Positions 10,028 through 22,219 of a DNA stretch of 64,000 nt are shown piece after piece; position 1 is the first letter of the stretch; each line of letters opens with the position of its first letter. The DNA is from Anaeramoeba flamelloides (Eukaryota; Metamonada; Anaeramoebidae). Under the pieces are notes generated by a model. It searched no databases and was not told the origin of the DNA. It worked only from the letters and a program-made list of their open reading frames with translations. The stretch covers positions 14,276,001 to 14,340,000 of the forward strand of contig JANTQA010000032.1 of the NCBI GenBank assembly GCA_027625915.1, given 5' to 3'. A program made the position numbers and the translations under genes.

Positions 10028-11350
10028 ATGTTCAGATCCTTAAAAACGACAAGAAAACTGAATTTTTCTTCAGTTGCAAATACTTTAAAAAAAAAACTTA
10101 TGATCAACTCTAATGTGATCAAAGAGCTGAACAAAACCATCATGAATGATCGAACGATCAATGAAATGCTTGGAATTGTTGAAAGCATGGGTGGAGTTGA
10201 TTACCTTAACCGAAGAGCAGAAGAATCCGAGAACATTGATCAAATCATGAATCGATTGAAAAAGGAAAACAGCCGGTACTTGCCTGATCTGGAATGGCTT
10301 GGAGAACAAAAGCAAAAGGGCGCCTTCTGTAGCATCAGCGAGCATCGAGAAAAGGTACTTGGGAAGGGGTATCCCGAATGGAGGTTTGACAAGACAAACC
10401 CCGTCACGTTAGAAATCTCTGCTCTGAACAAATTCGATTGGTTCATCAAGCAAGCCAAGCAGGCATTAAAGAAGAGGGAGCTTATGCCATCGAGATACAT
10501 TCTGGTTAGGCCAATGAACGAACAAGAAAGAGTTGGCGAATTGTTGCCACTTGTCGGCGCGATGAAGATGATCGGAGCCTCCTTTGTCGAAACCCTGGAT
10601 ACCAAGGGAACCTTACCAACTGCCCCAGACGGTGGCCCCGCTAATGTGCATCTCGGCGGGCCACCAACCCTCTCGGGGTACTTTGGTGGTGTTGGGCAAC
10701 CAAACAACTTTGCACTTGATTGGGTACGAGAATTTTTGTACTACTACTCAAACTACTCTGTCAAGGAGGTTCTCAACATCAACCCAGGAACTGTGCTACT
10801 GGGCTACATGCTCCACAAGATCGGAATCGACATCCGTTTCAAAATCTCCGTCTTCATGGGTAACGACAACCCAGCATCCGTCCTATGGACCCTACTTGGC
10901 GCCAAAATGTTCAGCAGACCAGACAACACCACTTCCTTAATTGGCTTCAATCTCAGTAATGCCGTCAACAACGACACAATTAAATCTGCAGGCAAAATCC
11001 GTGAATCCTTAGGATTCAACGATTGCATCAGAATCGAACACCACGTCACAGAGACATACGGCGGTATCGTGAGACAGCCTTATGACAGAACTTTGGAAAT
11101 ACCAGATATCGCTAGACATGTTCCTAACGTTTCCGCCAAACACGAAGGCGGTACACCATCAATTGAAGAAACTCGAAAGCATCCCTCAAATATCCTTGAA
11201 TACTTTTTGCCAGAAGAAGATCGTGAAAAATTAGATCCTCAATTATGCATCAACTATTTAGACAAACATAACGCACTCAACAAAACAGCTAATCTCTTGA
11301 CCAAAAATTACCTTTCATTTATTGCTGCTCCTAAATTACATAAATTTTAA
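10028..11350 (+). CDS. Unidentified intronless enzyme-like protein with an organelle-type leader
   Basis: This encodes 440 residues in one exon. The first 15-23 residues (MFRSLKTTRKLNFSS...) are basic and hydroxylated with no acidic residue, as in mitochondrial or hydrogenosomal presequences (inference). The body has glycine-rich loops suggestive of a soluble metabolic enzyme: PTAPDGGPANVHLGGPPT at 197-214, GYFGGVGQPNN at 217-227, INPGTVLLGYML at 251-262, VFMGNDNPASVLW at 275-287 and IEHHVTETYGG at 336-346. The alternation of strands ending in G, D, N or H resembles a TIM barrel, but I cannot name the family. The centre (about 10280-11150) is roughly half G+C in a region that is mostly A and T, which suggests strong codon selection or transfer from bacteria. 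Met1 is chosen because it includes the leader; Met25 is the next candidate. Confidence 0.85.
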   Translation: MFRSLKTTRKLNFSSVANTLKKKLMINSNVIKELNKTIMNDRTINEMLGIVESMGGVDYLNRRAEESENIDQIMNRLKKENSRYLPDLEWLGEQKQKGAFCSISEHREKVLGKGYPEWRFDKTNPVTLEISALNKFDWFIKQAKQALKKRELMPSRYILVRPMNEQERVGELLPLVGAMKMIGASFVETLDTKGTLPTAPDGGPANVHLGGPPTLSGYFGGVGQPNNFALDWVREFLYYYSNYSVKEVLNINPGTVLLGYMLHKIGIDIRFKISVFMGNDNPASVLWTLLGAKMFSRPDNTTSLIGFNLSNAVNNDTIKSAGKIRESLGFNDCIRIEHHVTETYGGIVRQPYDRTLEIPDIARHVPNVSAKHEGGTPSIEETRKHPSNILEYFLPEEDREKLDPQLCINYLDKHNALNKTANLLTKNYLSFIAAPKLHKF

Positions 11351-12951
11351 AAGAACAATTTATTAACTTGGAAATTCAAATTCGAGAGTTTTATTTTAAT
11401 TTGTTTCAAAAAAAAAAAACAAAAAATTAAAAACTGAGAAATATTTTGAAACAATTTTTATTCATTTTTCGAAATAATTTATTTTTAATTATTTACACCT
11501 TAAACTGTCGTTTTTTTGATTATTAGTTAATTGTAACAGTAAATATTAGTCGTCTCGGTACTTTCGTCAGGACTGACTATACGTTTTTAATATTTAAAAT
11601 AAAACCTTTCAAAATCATTTTTGAGTCACTTTTTTATGAAGAGATCCAATATTTTTTTTTTTTTTTCGATTAGAACAGTTTGTTCAATAATCCGTGTTGG
11701 GTTTTAAGTTTGTGCTTTTGAAAATTATTTGTGTTGTTTTTGTAAATAATTTATGTTTTTTTTATTTTTAAAAGAATGTTTTTTTGTTTTTGGTTGTTGT
11801 TTTTGAAATTTATTCTAGTATTCCTAAAAAATACAGTACAGCAAAACTGTATTTACCAAATTTAACTGTATTTACAACTAACTTTTTACCAAACCATTGT
11901 TCCACAATCTTCCAACTTCAGTTACCCTAATTAAGAACGAACCATATCAAATTTCAACAAACTTGTTACCAAAATCTACAACCACCAGATCTTTGAGTTT
12001 GATCAAAAAAAAAAAAACAACAGTACGTATATGAACCTTTTCGTAAAAACTGTTTTGTATTTCTCTAAATAAGCAAAATGATTTCAAATATTTCAAGTTT
12101 TTTGAAAAAGGAAATAATCCCTAAAATTTCACTTTATTTTCTTTTTTTCCCTTTAACCAATAGCCTTACAATCATCTCTTGTTATTATTGATAAACCTTT
12201 ATTTATTTACTGGATTTTTTTTTGTGATATACTGATAAATTGCAATAAATGATTGGAAATTTTTTACTTGATTTTCCTTTTTTGAATTATTATGCACAAG
12301 CTATGAATAAAGCGTTTTATGAAGTCAAGCGTGAGGAAACTCTCTAAAATTGGTTGTTCTTGAAAACATTCTTTTTCAGGGATTGTTTGATAAGAAAGAG
12401 GTTAAAGATTTATAAAAATGGAAATTGAAATAAAAATTTTTTGAGATTTATTAGAATTTATCAGTATATGGGATGAACCTAGAATCCTAGATGAAACAAT
12501 ATTCCAGAATAGAAAAAAAATTTTCTCAGCCGAAATTTTATCCAGATAAAATTCTTCAAGATAATTGTTCTAGTTTGAAATTATATTTTGAATAATAATG
12601 AGAGCAAATTAGATCTCTAAAAATATCAATTCTCATTAATTAATGGAGATCTTTAGATGTTTTCATTCAATTAATATATAAAAATATTTTGATGGATCTT
12701 TTAAAAAAAAATTTTGATTATATCTTGATCGATGTAAAACTATTATGAACAAACTATGCTTCCTTTTTGAAAAAGAAATACACTCTTGAAAATTTTTAAT
12801 TTCAATAACAATTAAAAACAAAAAACTCTATTGAAAAATTTTCAAAACAACAATTAAAAACCATAAAATTCCAAAACAACAATAAAAAGTTGAAAAAAAA
12901 ATATTTATTGAAGTTAAAACAGAGTATTTAACAAACTATAGAGTTTTTGAT
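11351..12951. other. Downstream AT-rich DNA, no gene seen
   Basis: Three-prime flank of the preceding gene. A modest G+C patch at about 11545-11590 (GTCGTCTCGGTACTTTCGTC) stands out but folds into nothing I recognise. The rest is AT-rich with no supported feature. Confidence 0.4.
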
Positions 12952-13353
12952 TACAGTCAATGCAAAGCTACCGTGAAATTTTATCAATACAAACTTTTTA
13001 TTTTAATATAAAATTTTAAAAAGTTGATTATAAGAATCATAAAGCCCACATTGAAAAAAACAATTCCTAAATGAGCCAATATTCAAGAATTTTTTCTGAT
13101 TTTCAAAAAATAAATTTTCAGAACCCTAAAAGGACTCTAAGCAGGGAAAATTCATTAAGTAATGACATAAAATTTACTTGAAAAAACGAATTTATTTTTC
13201 AATAAACTTTAAGTTTATTTTTCATATAAACCCATTTCATAAAAAATATTTTCAATATAAGCTTTCTTATTCTTATATTCTTATATTTAAAAATCTATAT
13301 CAATATCAAAATTTGATATTGATAAAATTTTACGGCAAACTTGGAACAGCTGA
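12952..13353. repeat. MITE, family C copy 3 (uninterrupted)
   Basis: The left arm GTGAAATTTTATCAATAC near 12974 and the right arm TTGATATTGATAAAATTTTA near 13312-13331 mirror each other. The left end reads TACAGTC. This copy carries the intact site CAATATAAGCTTTCTTATTC that is interrupted by a family B element in copy 2. Confidence 0.7.
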
Positions 13354-13372
13354 AAAGTCTGGCTATGAGTCT

Positions 13373-13605
13373 TACTGTTGATTGAAAAATAAAAAGATCA
13401 ATATTTTCATTCAAATTTGCAAAAAAAAAAAAAATAAATCTCTTAATAATTAACAAACAAAGTCTCCAATTCTAATAGGGTGAGTAATAATTTAAACTGA
13501 TTTTAAGAAATTAGAAATTTGAAAAGTTAGATTGATGATTTTAAAAAATCCATTTTTGGAAAGCAAAATGAAAATTTTGATACATTTGTTTTATAACAAA
13601 TAGTA
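13373..13605. repeat. Short MITE, family G copy 2
   Basis: About 233 bases, starting TACTGTTGATTGAAAAATAA and ending ATAACAAATAGTA, with ATTTTCATTCAA and AATGAAAATTTTGA as the inner paired segments. It lies about 20 bases after family C copy 3. TA at both ends fits a TA target duplication. Confidence 0.7.
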
Positions 13606-14589
13606 CAAACAGAAAGTGAAAACCATAATTTAAAATCCAATAAAAAATCTTATTTTTAGTGTAGATAATACTACCAGAAAATTCATTCTACTACTGAAAT
13701 TTTCAGTAAAAAAGATCTTTTATCCTTTTTTGTGAATTTTTGGATCAATTTAAAAAAAAGTAAAATTTGATAATTATTTTTATTTTTGAAGAAATCACAC
13801 TTTTAGTAATTTCCCAGAGTCTGTAAAACAAATAAACTTGAAATTTTAATCTAATATGAAAAATAAAATAAAAAAAAATAAAATTTTAAATCCCTGAATA
13901 TCTAAAAAAATAGATCATATATTGACTTCACAAATATTTGTGAAATTTCTTGGAAATTTTAAGATTAGAAAATATCTCATTTTAAATACTCATGAGTATA
14001 AACCACGAATTATTATTATTACAAATATTTTTTTTGATCATGTTTATTATTTTTTTTTCTCTCTAGAATGATTTATTTGAATTTATTTAATTTGTTTAAA
14101 AGATCTTTAAAAAATTGAGAAATAATTGTAAATTCAATTGATATATTTAATCTTCGTATTGTTAATAACACACCAAAAGAATTAAAATTGAGTTATCAAC
14201 ACCAAAGATTATAAATAATCAAATTTAAAATACACTTCTTTAGGTTTTCAGTTGAATTTCACAGTTTTTAAAACAATATTTTGGGAGGATTTTTAAATTT
14301 TATTATTTAGTATTTTTTTCTTGTATTTTTTATTCAATAAATTGAAATAATTGATTTAAACCGTTATTTGAATCAAAATTTTATATTTTTAAAATTTTTT
14401 GTTTAATTATTCTAATTCCGATAAAATTGATTTGATTTTTTAGACTGGGTTATTCCAAAACTTTGTGATTTTATTTTTAAAGTTTATTTTGGTAAACTTC
14501 CTTCACAGACAATAAAGTTTCAATCTTGAATCAAAAAAAAATAATTTCCCCTTGAATAATTGAGAAATGAGCTGAATTTTTTTTTTTTT
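13606..14589. other. AT-rich intergenic DNA, no gene seen
   Basis: No open frame, inverted repeat or RNA feature could be supported. The right part abuts the 3' end of the LINE fragment. Confidence 0.4.
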
Positions 14590-15008
14590 TTTATTTTTTT
14601 TGAAGGGAGGAAATCAATTTCGTCTTACAATCGTTATTTCTAAATTTTTGTTTCGAAATTTCAATAAAGAATCATAAAGTTCTTTAATGTTGACCAATGA
14701 TAAAATACAAAATGGGTCTTTATTTTGAATAATACCAAGAATATTATTCTCATTATTTTTATTTATTTAAATTAATTCCTTAACCCAAAATTTTCGATTT
14801 TTTCATAGAATGGGCGATTCCATAAAAAAATAATCTATATCTTCATCTATTTCCGGGTTATAGTATTTTTTACACAGATTGAAAGCTTTTTTTGATATTT
14901 TATTCTTATCATAAACATGAGATTATCTGTTTAAATAATTTGTGAACTTTCATAATTTTATATTTGAATTTGAACCTTTTCATTTTTAATATCTTTTATC
15001 TTTAAGTT

Positions 15009-15075
15009 TTTTTTAATTTAAGAAATCAAAAGTTAAAATATAAAATTTTCTATTGATTTCTTAAATTAAAAAAAA
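15009..15075. repeat. AT-rich hairpin inside the LINE fragment
   Basis: TTTTTTTAATTTAAGAAATC pairs with GATTTCTTAAATTAAAAAAA across a loop of about 25 bases. The large LINE copy has the equivalent hairpin at the same relative place (about 25813-25886). Confidence 0.75.
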
Positions 15076-15083
15076 AAGCCAGT

Positions 15084-15345
15084 TATGTTTTCTGGAATTC
15101 AGAAGAATGGAGTAAAATTTAAGATTATAATCTATTCTTTTAAATTCTGGAAAGGCGACGTTATTTTTTCTTGAGTTTTTTCATTATTTGTTAACGCTAT
15201 AGATTGTCCAAACAAAACAGAAACCCTCAAGAAAACCGCCGTTTGGTTTTTCAAAATTTAAAAGAATTGACTTAAATCAAATATTTTACTCTATTCTTTT
15301 GAATTCTGGAAAACCTAGGCACTTCATGGCACTGTGTGGCACTCT
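15084..15345. mobile_element. Foldback insertion, family P, with 8-base direct repeats
   Basis: This 262-base insert lies within the LINE fragment. AAGCCAGT occurs immediately before it (15076-15083) and at its end (15346-15353). An 8-base duplication is typical of hAT transposons. Inside, GTTTTCTGGAATTCAGAAGA is mirrored by TTGAATTCTGGAAAAC, and the foldback continues to the centre. The right end has about 30 extra bases (CTAGGCACTTCATGGCACTG...) without a partner. A related single arm is at 47895-48056. Confidence 0.7.
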
Positions 15346-16053
15346 AAGCCAGTCTATGATGTGACTGTTTATTTATTTTATTCTTATATCTTATAATTTT
15401 TAAATATTCTTGACCTTTCCATCCAGAACTATTTATTATTAAATTTTCCCAAAATTGGTTTAGATTTAATTCTAATAATTTTAAGGTATCAATTTCCCAA
15501 TTAACCTTTTCGTTGTCGTTTTTTGAAAACTGTAAATTTTTGGATATAAGTCCAAAGCTCAGAATTTCTAATTTCTTTTTAAGTATATATCTTCTTTTAT
15601 ATATTGGAATTCTAACTTGTTGAATTTTTGCTTCATTTTTATAGATTATCCTTGGAGAATGTCGATTTATTTTTCAGAATTTTGTTCCCTTTTTATTTAT
15701 ACAAACACCAATTAAGTTGAAATCTTTCTGAGTTGGATTAAATATAACTAACCCATAAAATAATTGGCTAATATATGTTGATTTAAACATTTATAAGTTT
15801 AACTCCCTTAGTTAAATTTTGTTGGATAAAAATCATCTTTATTTTTTTGATCTTTCTTATAACTTTTTGAAGAAATAATTTGAATTTTGAACTTTTCAAT
15901 TATTCAAAAAAAGGATCATTTTTTTAAAAATAATAATTCATTTCTGAAAATAGTTTTTAAAAGTAAGTTTGGCTTTGTGGAATCAGATTTATATACAATT
16001 TTTCAGATTTCAAGATGTATCACAATGTTTTTTGAAATTTGATATTAAATTTA

Positions 16054-16528
16054 CAGTGGTGTAAATAACCCATGTTTTTTATTTTTACCCATTACTCAAA
16101 TTTAACTCGTGCAAAAATATTAGCTGACAGTAGAGATAAAAGAAACAAATTAATGGGGGTAAAAACAGTATATAAACAAGAAATAGCGTTCTTTAAATAA
16201 ATTTTAAAAAAGAATTACTAAGATATTGAAAGATTAAAATGTTATTTTTTGAGAAAAAAATGAGAATAATTTCATTTTTTGTTTTTTTATAAAAAAAGTA
16301 TTTAATCTCACTCATCTGAAAAGATGGCGAAATGTTGAAAACAAAAGCATTTAATATTATTGGGTTATTTCAATTAATCAAAGATCTAACCTCTAAAATT
16401 AATTTAAATCTGAACCAAGAATATATGGGTGTATTCCTATCTTCAAATACCCAAGTCGGAAAAAAAAAAAACGAGTTAAATTTTTGTAATGGGTTAAAGG
16501 TTGTCAACATGGGTTATTTACACCACTG
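16054..16528. mobile_element. Tc1/mariner-type MITE, family E
   Basis: This 475-base element starts CAGTGGTGTAAATAACCCAT and ends ATGGGTTATTTACACCACTG, a perfect terminal match, flanked by TA (16052-16053, 16529-16530). CAGT ends with a TA duplication are typical of Tc1/mariner. Subterminal TTTAACTCG and CGAGTTAAA are also paired. The interior has only short open frames, so it is non-autonomous. Confidence 0.88.
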
Positions 16529-16549
16529 TACTTGAAATTTTTTTATCTT

Positions 16550-16930
16550 TACTAGTCTCTTAAATTGAAATTCAAAATTAAAGGATCCAAATTGAAAAAT
16601 TGATCCAAGAAAATAAGAGTTAGTTTTTGAGTTCATTTTAACCAAAAAAACTACAATAAATTTCAAAAAAACTGGAGAAAAAATTACTAAATTTTTCAAC
16701 AAATCGAATTCCTAATTTAAAATTTAGTAAAAATATCCAGAAGTTTACCTTCAAATTTGGTTTGAATGTAGGTATACTATTCGGTATTGAATTGATTTTT
16801 ATATTAGAACCAGATAAAAAAAAGCACCGATAATATTTTGAAACACAGTTTCTAGTTATTTGGGAACATATTATATTGATCATTGTACTTTTCATTTTCT
16901 GTAAGGTTCCCAATTACTGTTAAAGCTCAA
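16550..16930. repeat. Dispersed repeat, family N copy 1, with a family G end
   Basis: The segment 16695-16860 (CAACAAATCGAATTCCTAAT..., TATTTTGAAACACAG) resembles 58220-58400. At 16915 a family G left end (TACTGTTAAAGCTCAAATAA...) begins, but no matching right end follows, so that copy is truncated. Confidence 0.5.
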
Positions 16931-18524
16931 ATAAAAAGATCAAAATTTTCATTCAACTTTCCAAAAAAAAACACATTCTCAATAATTAAAATAAATCATA
17001 AAGTCGGCAACTCAAAAAAAGAAACTAATAATTTAAGAATGTTACAGAATTTAAAATTTGAATTGTTATAATTAATTTCAATAAATTTCAATAAATTTTT
17101 AGATCAATTTCCATTTTTATAGATCTTCGAACTGTTTCTGGATGATAAATTCAAAAAAATTTCATAAAATTTTTAGTTCAAGTCCCCTTTTTGTAATCTT
17201 GGAGACCCACTTTTAAAACAACTCAAGACAAAGAATTTTTTGAAGCCAAGCCAATTTTATAAAGTTGCTTAACATGTAACAAATGAAATGCTTTCTTCAA
17301 AGCTTTTGTAAAAAATTTATAAAAAAGTAAATGATATAAAAATATTCCGATATTTCTTTGAATTAATCAGTATCAAACAATCCCGTACAAAAAATATTTT
17401 GAAGAACAACCAATTTTCAGAGTTTCTTAACACTTAACTTTATAATTATGCTTTATTCAAAGTTGAGTATAAAAAATTTAAAAAGGAAAATCTAGTAAAA
17501 ATTTTCAACCATTTGTTCGAATTTAACCTTATGAAATCTTTTTTTGATTACCTGAATAAAAATTTGGGTCTTATATTTTTCATCAAACAGTAAAAACCAT
17601 TTTTCACTTTTTTTCAAGAACGTTCACCTTCGTCTTGTGTATTCTCCGTTGTTTGTGGATCAATTAACTGTATTTCTTTCATTTTCTGAAATAAACGAAA
17701 ATTTCATTATTTTGTCTTTTTTTTCTGCAAAAATTTGAAAAATTATGTTTTCATCAAGGAATTGTATTTTGGGACTCATTTGGTCACAAATACGAATATT
17801 CATGAAAGATAAAAAGTTCCAAAAAAAAAAAAAAAATTAGAAGAATGCAAAAAAGAAGGGTTTTGGTTTAACAGATTTTTTTCGATTAACCAAGACAATA
17901 ATGAGTTTATGAGTAATTCAAAAAAAACACAGGAAGACGAATAGAAAATTAGAAAACAAAAGGAAAAGTTTTGGTTGGGTCTAGTAAAGTTGTCATACCA
18001 AAATTTTACAAATTTTAATCCTTACAAATAATCCACAGACTAACAAGGCTTTTTGGGGATTTTAAGAGGTGAAATTTCTTTTCTGATTTATGTTTCGATT
18101 TTTTTTTTTCATATTTAACAGTTGATTTTATCCTTTAAATACTCCTCACATATACATTATTTATCCATTTTCATGTTTATTTCTTGAAGAGTCACGTTCT
18201 CTATTTCCATGGGCTTGTCGTGGAAGACTTCAAATGCAATATGATTAATAATGAAGGTCTATCAAATTTTCGAAATTTGGAAAAAAGAATAAAATTGTAA
18301 CTTTCATTCATTTTGAATTTAACATAACAAAACTCCATTTTTTTTTTTCTTTTCCCTCAATTTCTTTACCAATTTGCAAATTTTTGTTCTAGAAAAAAAA
18401 ATTTTTTGTGATTAATTGATCACGAAATTTAATTTCTTTGTAAAAATTGAGAATAGATTTTTCGGTTTCTACTCTCAACGGTTTCTTCTTTTTGATGAAT
18501 ATTTCTTTTTTTCTAAAAAAATTT
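16931..18524. other. AT-rich intergenic DNA, no gene seen
   Basis: It contains the remains of a family G copy at its left edge. No coding region or RNA could be supported in the rest. Confidence 0.4.
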
Positions 18525-19388
18525 CCATTTTGAAAAAAATTTGGGTCATTAAAAAAAATTGGTTCAGTCAAAAATTTGTTTTCGTGTTTTAAATAGTAAA
18601 TATTAGCAAAATGATTTTTGATCAAAGTAAAATTTTATGAACAAATCTTACATTTAAGAAAAACCAATGTCAATATCAATAATAATTTTCAAAAGTAAAA
18701 TTAAATTGTTGCATTTTAACCTTTTAGAATTACTGTGGAACTCTAAAAAACAAAAATTTATTTTTAATTGTCAACTTTACTAAAAATAAGAGAAATATTT
18801 AATAGGAAATATTAAAATCTATTAATTCAATAAGACATTTACTATTGTTAATGAACGCAAATTTATCACGGTTAGTCTTAAATAACCTTTTAAACCAAAT
18901 TGAATAATAAAATCTTCCAAAAAAGATGTTTTTTCCGAAGAGATTGTTTTCAACTAATGTTTACAATCAAAACTTCAAAATACCAAAATACCAGGATTTT
19001 AGAAACCATTTAAATTCTAAAAATCCTCATAGAACAAATCTTAATTTAAAACAATTATTCCTTTTTGGTCTTCCCAAACAATGATTAACTTGATCTTGGA
19101 ATGTAATCTAATAAAAAAAATCAACATTTTTAGTAAAGTATACAATTAAAAATAAATTTTTGTTTTTTAGAGTTCCACAGTAATTCTAAAAGGTTAAAAT
19201 GCAACAATTTAATTTTACTTTTGAAAATTATTATTGATATTGACTTTGGTTTTTCTTAAATGTAAGATTTGTTCATAAAATTTTACTTTGATCAAAAATC
19301 ATTTTCCTAATATTTACTATTTAAAAAACGAAAACAAATTTTTGACTTACCCAATTTTTTTTAATAACCCAAATTTTTTTCACAATGG
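18525..19388. mobile_element. Long-TIR element, family A copy 2 (864 bases)
   Basis: It has the same length as copy 1 and the same arms (TTTGGGTCATTAAAAAAAAT...; right end TTTTTTTCACAATGG). The centre is the reverse complement of copy 1's centre: AGATTACATTCCAAGATCAA at about 6518 appears mirrored near 19090-19110. So this copy sits in the opposite orientation. The left terminus is changed to CCATTTTG and the flanks (TTT, TAA) no longer match, which suggests an older insertion. Confidence 0.8.
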
Positions 19389-19391
19389 TAA

Positions 19392-19617
19392 TACTATTTG
19401 TTGCAAAATAAATCGAACAAAATTTTCATTCAACTTTCCAAAATTGTAATTTATAAAATCATATAACCATTTCAAATTTTTAATTCTTAAAACCAACTTA
19501 AATTAATAATTTACCTTTGAGAATTGGGGTCTTAGATAATTTACTTTAATTCTTGGTATGTGATTTTATGGAAAGCTAAATGAAAATTTTGATCTTTTTA
19601 TTTTACAATTAACAGTA
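19392..19617. repeat. Short MITE, family G copy 3
   Basis: It starts TACTATTTGTTGCAAAATAA and ends TTTTACAATTAACAGTA. Paired inner segments are AATTTTCATTCAACTTTCC and GGAAAGCTAAATGAAAATT. It begins three bases after the end of family A copy 2. Confidence 0.75.
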
Positions 19618-22219
19618 CCTAAATAGAATTTTCAAAAAATTGTTTTGTAGTCTGTAATTTCACTTTTTTAATTCATGCAAATGATGTTAAATGAACCTCT
19701 TCAAATAGTAATAATATGGTACAAACGTAAAGTGGGGTTTCTTTTTTCAAGAATGATTATCGATTAAATGAGCAATCAAACTCAGAATATTCTAGATTTT
19801 AATTGGGTTTTGATGAAAATAAGATTTTATTGGAGAAAAAGAAATAATTGGAAAATGTTTACTAAAAATGTGAAAATTTTCTCAAATAATAGGGTCCGTT
19901 TTCTCGAAATATTTTTGGTTCTAAAGTCCCAAAACAAAACCACAAAACATTTTCCCAAAAAATTGTAAAGTCTGAAAATTTTACAACTCATTCATTCTTA
20001 ATTCCTAAATTTTCCCAAAAGATCAAGAAATTAATCTTCAAAATAGATTAGGAAGAAGTTGTATTCTTGAAACCGGATGTTGTAGTTATTTGGAAAACGA
20101 AAAAGAAAAAGGAATGTTCTCAATTTGGAATATTTGTTATCTTTTCAATCCCACACGTATTTCTTAGGTAAAGAAAATTGTAAATTTTTTTGCAACTATT
20201 TAAAAATCAAACTTGAGAAAGGGTGAAGGTTACGAAATTGTGCCCACACAATTTGTTTCAATAAAAATCGAAATTAGAATCCCATTTGTTTTCTAGACTG
20301 TCTTTTTCCAATTAAGAAATGATAATTTTTTCAATTAAAGATCCAAAAAAATATAACAGTAATTATTTGATGTAAAAATTCAGGATCTAGTTCACAAATG
20401 AATTCCTGATTACAACTACAACTAATATGGTTTTTCAAACTGTTTTTTTCTAATTAAAAAATCTCAATATAATCTCAGTGTTTCAAAAATACAGAGATTC
20501 ATATTAATAAAAATCATTATTTTCATGATCAAATGATCTCGTGAAGATCTTTGTTTTTTTCCGACGTACAAGCCAATTTGTATGTAAATATTTGAGAATT
20601 GGAAACGAGAAATTTTTCTTTTCTAAAAAGAAAATAACAGTCTCAATTTATGGTAAGGAAAAGAACTTTAATATTTTATCAAATGTTTGAACATTTCATT
20701 ACAGATTGAATTTTTGGAAAGACGTGTCTTGGTATTCTCTGAATTTCAAATGGAAACGATCTTGAAAATTTTAAATTGTAAAGTTTATTCAAATTTGTAA
20801 AATATTTTTTAAAGCTATAACATTCACCAAAGAACCCCTAAAATAATAAAAAAATTGTCTGAAAAGTTCAATAATGAAGTATCAATTAAATTTGCAAAAA
20901 GATCATTTCTTTTTAACTTTGTAAAGTTCCTTGGTGTTTTTTAGGTAATAAACAGTAACATAATTTGAAAACTTTGAAAACAAATTTTAATTTCTTCATG
21001 TGAAAAAAACAACATTAAGAACAAAAGTTTGGTCTTTAGGATTATTATATTAAATTTCAACAAATTAACCACTTAACCTGACATACCCTACAATACAATT
21101 CAACAGGAATAAAAGAGACTCCTTCTTTTTTTGGCAAAAAAAGGTAATACTATTTTAAGCATGAAATTCTTCAAACAACTTTGAAATTTCTAAAGGTGAA
21201 TAAAATATTCCTCAAAGATTCAAGGTGCCATAATTTGGGATTTTTGCATTTTGAAAAAAAACACAATTCTCAGTTTGAAAAAAAAAAAAAATTAACAAGA
21301 AACAATTTGAAGAGAAATCAAAAAAGTATTGGAAATCGACAAAAATTATTAGAATTTTGGAAAGAATTAAAAGTGTTGGGGTTACTATAATCGATTCTCT
21401 CAATTCAAAAATCGAAAGTAATAGATGTTCTGGATCTTTGAAAAAAAGTAGGTGAATAATCTTAATTTTTGACAAAAAAAAAAAAAAAAAACTAAATTTA
21501 CTCAAAAAAAAAACTATCCACAGGACTTATTTAAAAATATAAAAATCAAATCACAAAACACAGATGTTATACCATATGATTTAAGGGTTGTACTTCAAAA
21601 AAAAACATTTCTTCAGTGAACTTTCTAAATTTTTCCCCCTTTTCATTGCCTTTATTTATTTTTTTTACTTTTTCATTATTTTGTTCTATTTATTGCTATA
21701 AACTTTTTCTTTTATTCAGCCTAACTCACTGACACCCAATTTAAGAAACCGAAAATATTCAAAAAGTGGTCTTCGTAATACTTGTCTTCGGTAAATAGCG
21801 AAAATTTCTTATTGTATGTACGACTATTTTTTTTTCAAAAACAAAACCTTTTTTTTTTTATTCGATTTTGGTCAAAAAAAAAAAACACTTTATTATCAAT
21901 GCAACTCAGAGAAAATTTAATTTCGAGGATCAATTTTCAAAGAAAACGAATCCTCATGAGTTTTTTTTTGATATTCTAACACAATTTTTGTGTGATTTGA
22001 TTAAAAAAAAAAATATCTCCAAGAAAAATAACCTAAAAATTTTTTTTTTTTTTTTTTTTGTGCAAGCTTACTTTTCTTTTTATTTAAAATCACAAAAATT
22101 GAAAAAAATATATTTTTTTTTCGCATAGAAACACAACAACCTAACGGCCCAATTTTAAACAATAAGAAATTAGTATTTGATTGTACAAATCCGAAACATA
22201 AAGAAATCTCCAGTTCCTG
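19618..22219. other. Intergenic DNA upstream of the Rxt3-like gene
   Basis: AT-rich DNA with long homopolymer runs (for example T17 at about 22040-22058). The small open frames here are composed mainly of F, K, I and N and show no family resemblance. Confidence 0.4.

Larger units (their letters stand above)
14590..15900 (-). mobile_element. 5'-truncated LINE fragment (same family as 25395-31200)
   Basis: Read on the - strand, this matches the 3' part of the large LINE: the region after the reverse transcriptase domain and the C-terminal zinc-knuckle segment near 14770-14880, then a GAAGGGAGGAAAT-type 3' untranslated stretch and a T run on the + strand at 14580-14600. The upstream domains are absent, as expected when target-primed reverse transcription stops early. 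It carries the same hairpin as the large copy (15009-15075) and is split by an unrelated insertion at 15084-15345. It is clearly inactive. Confidence 0.75.

Noticed and set aside
10085-11049. Open frames on the opposite strand and in other frames of the 10-kb gene (up to 155 codons)
   Set aside because: They exist only because that gene is G+C-rich and so has few stops. Codon texture favours the + strand 440-codon frame.
11545-11590. A G+C patch downstream of the 10-kb gene, considered as a ribozyme or SECIS-like RNA element
   Set aside because: It lacks the conserved core of a hammerhead (CUGANGA...GAAA) and of a SECIS (AUGA...UGA), and the gene has no in-frame TGA that would need one.
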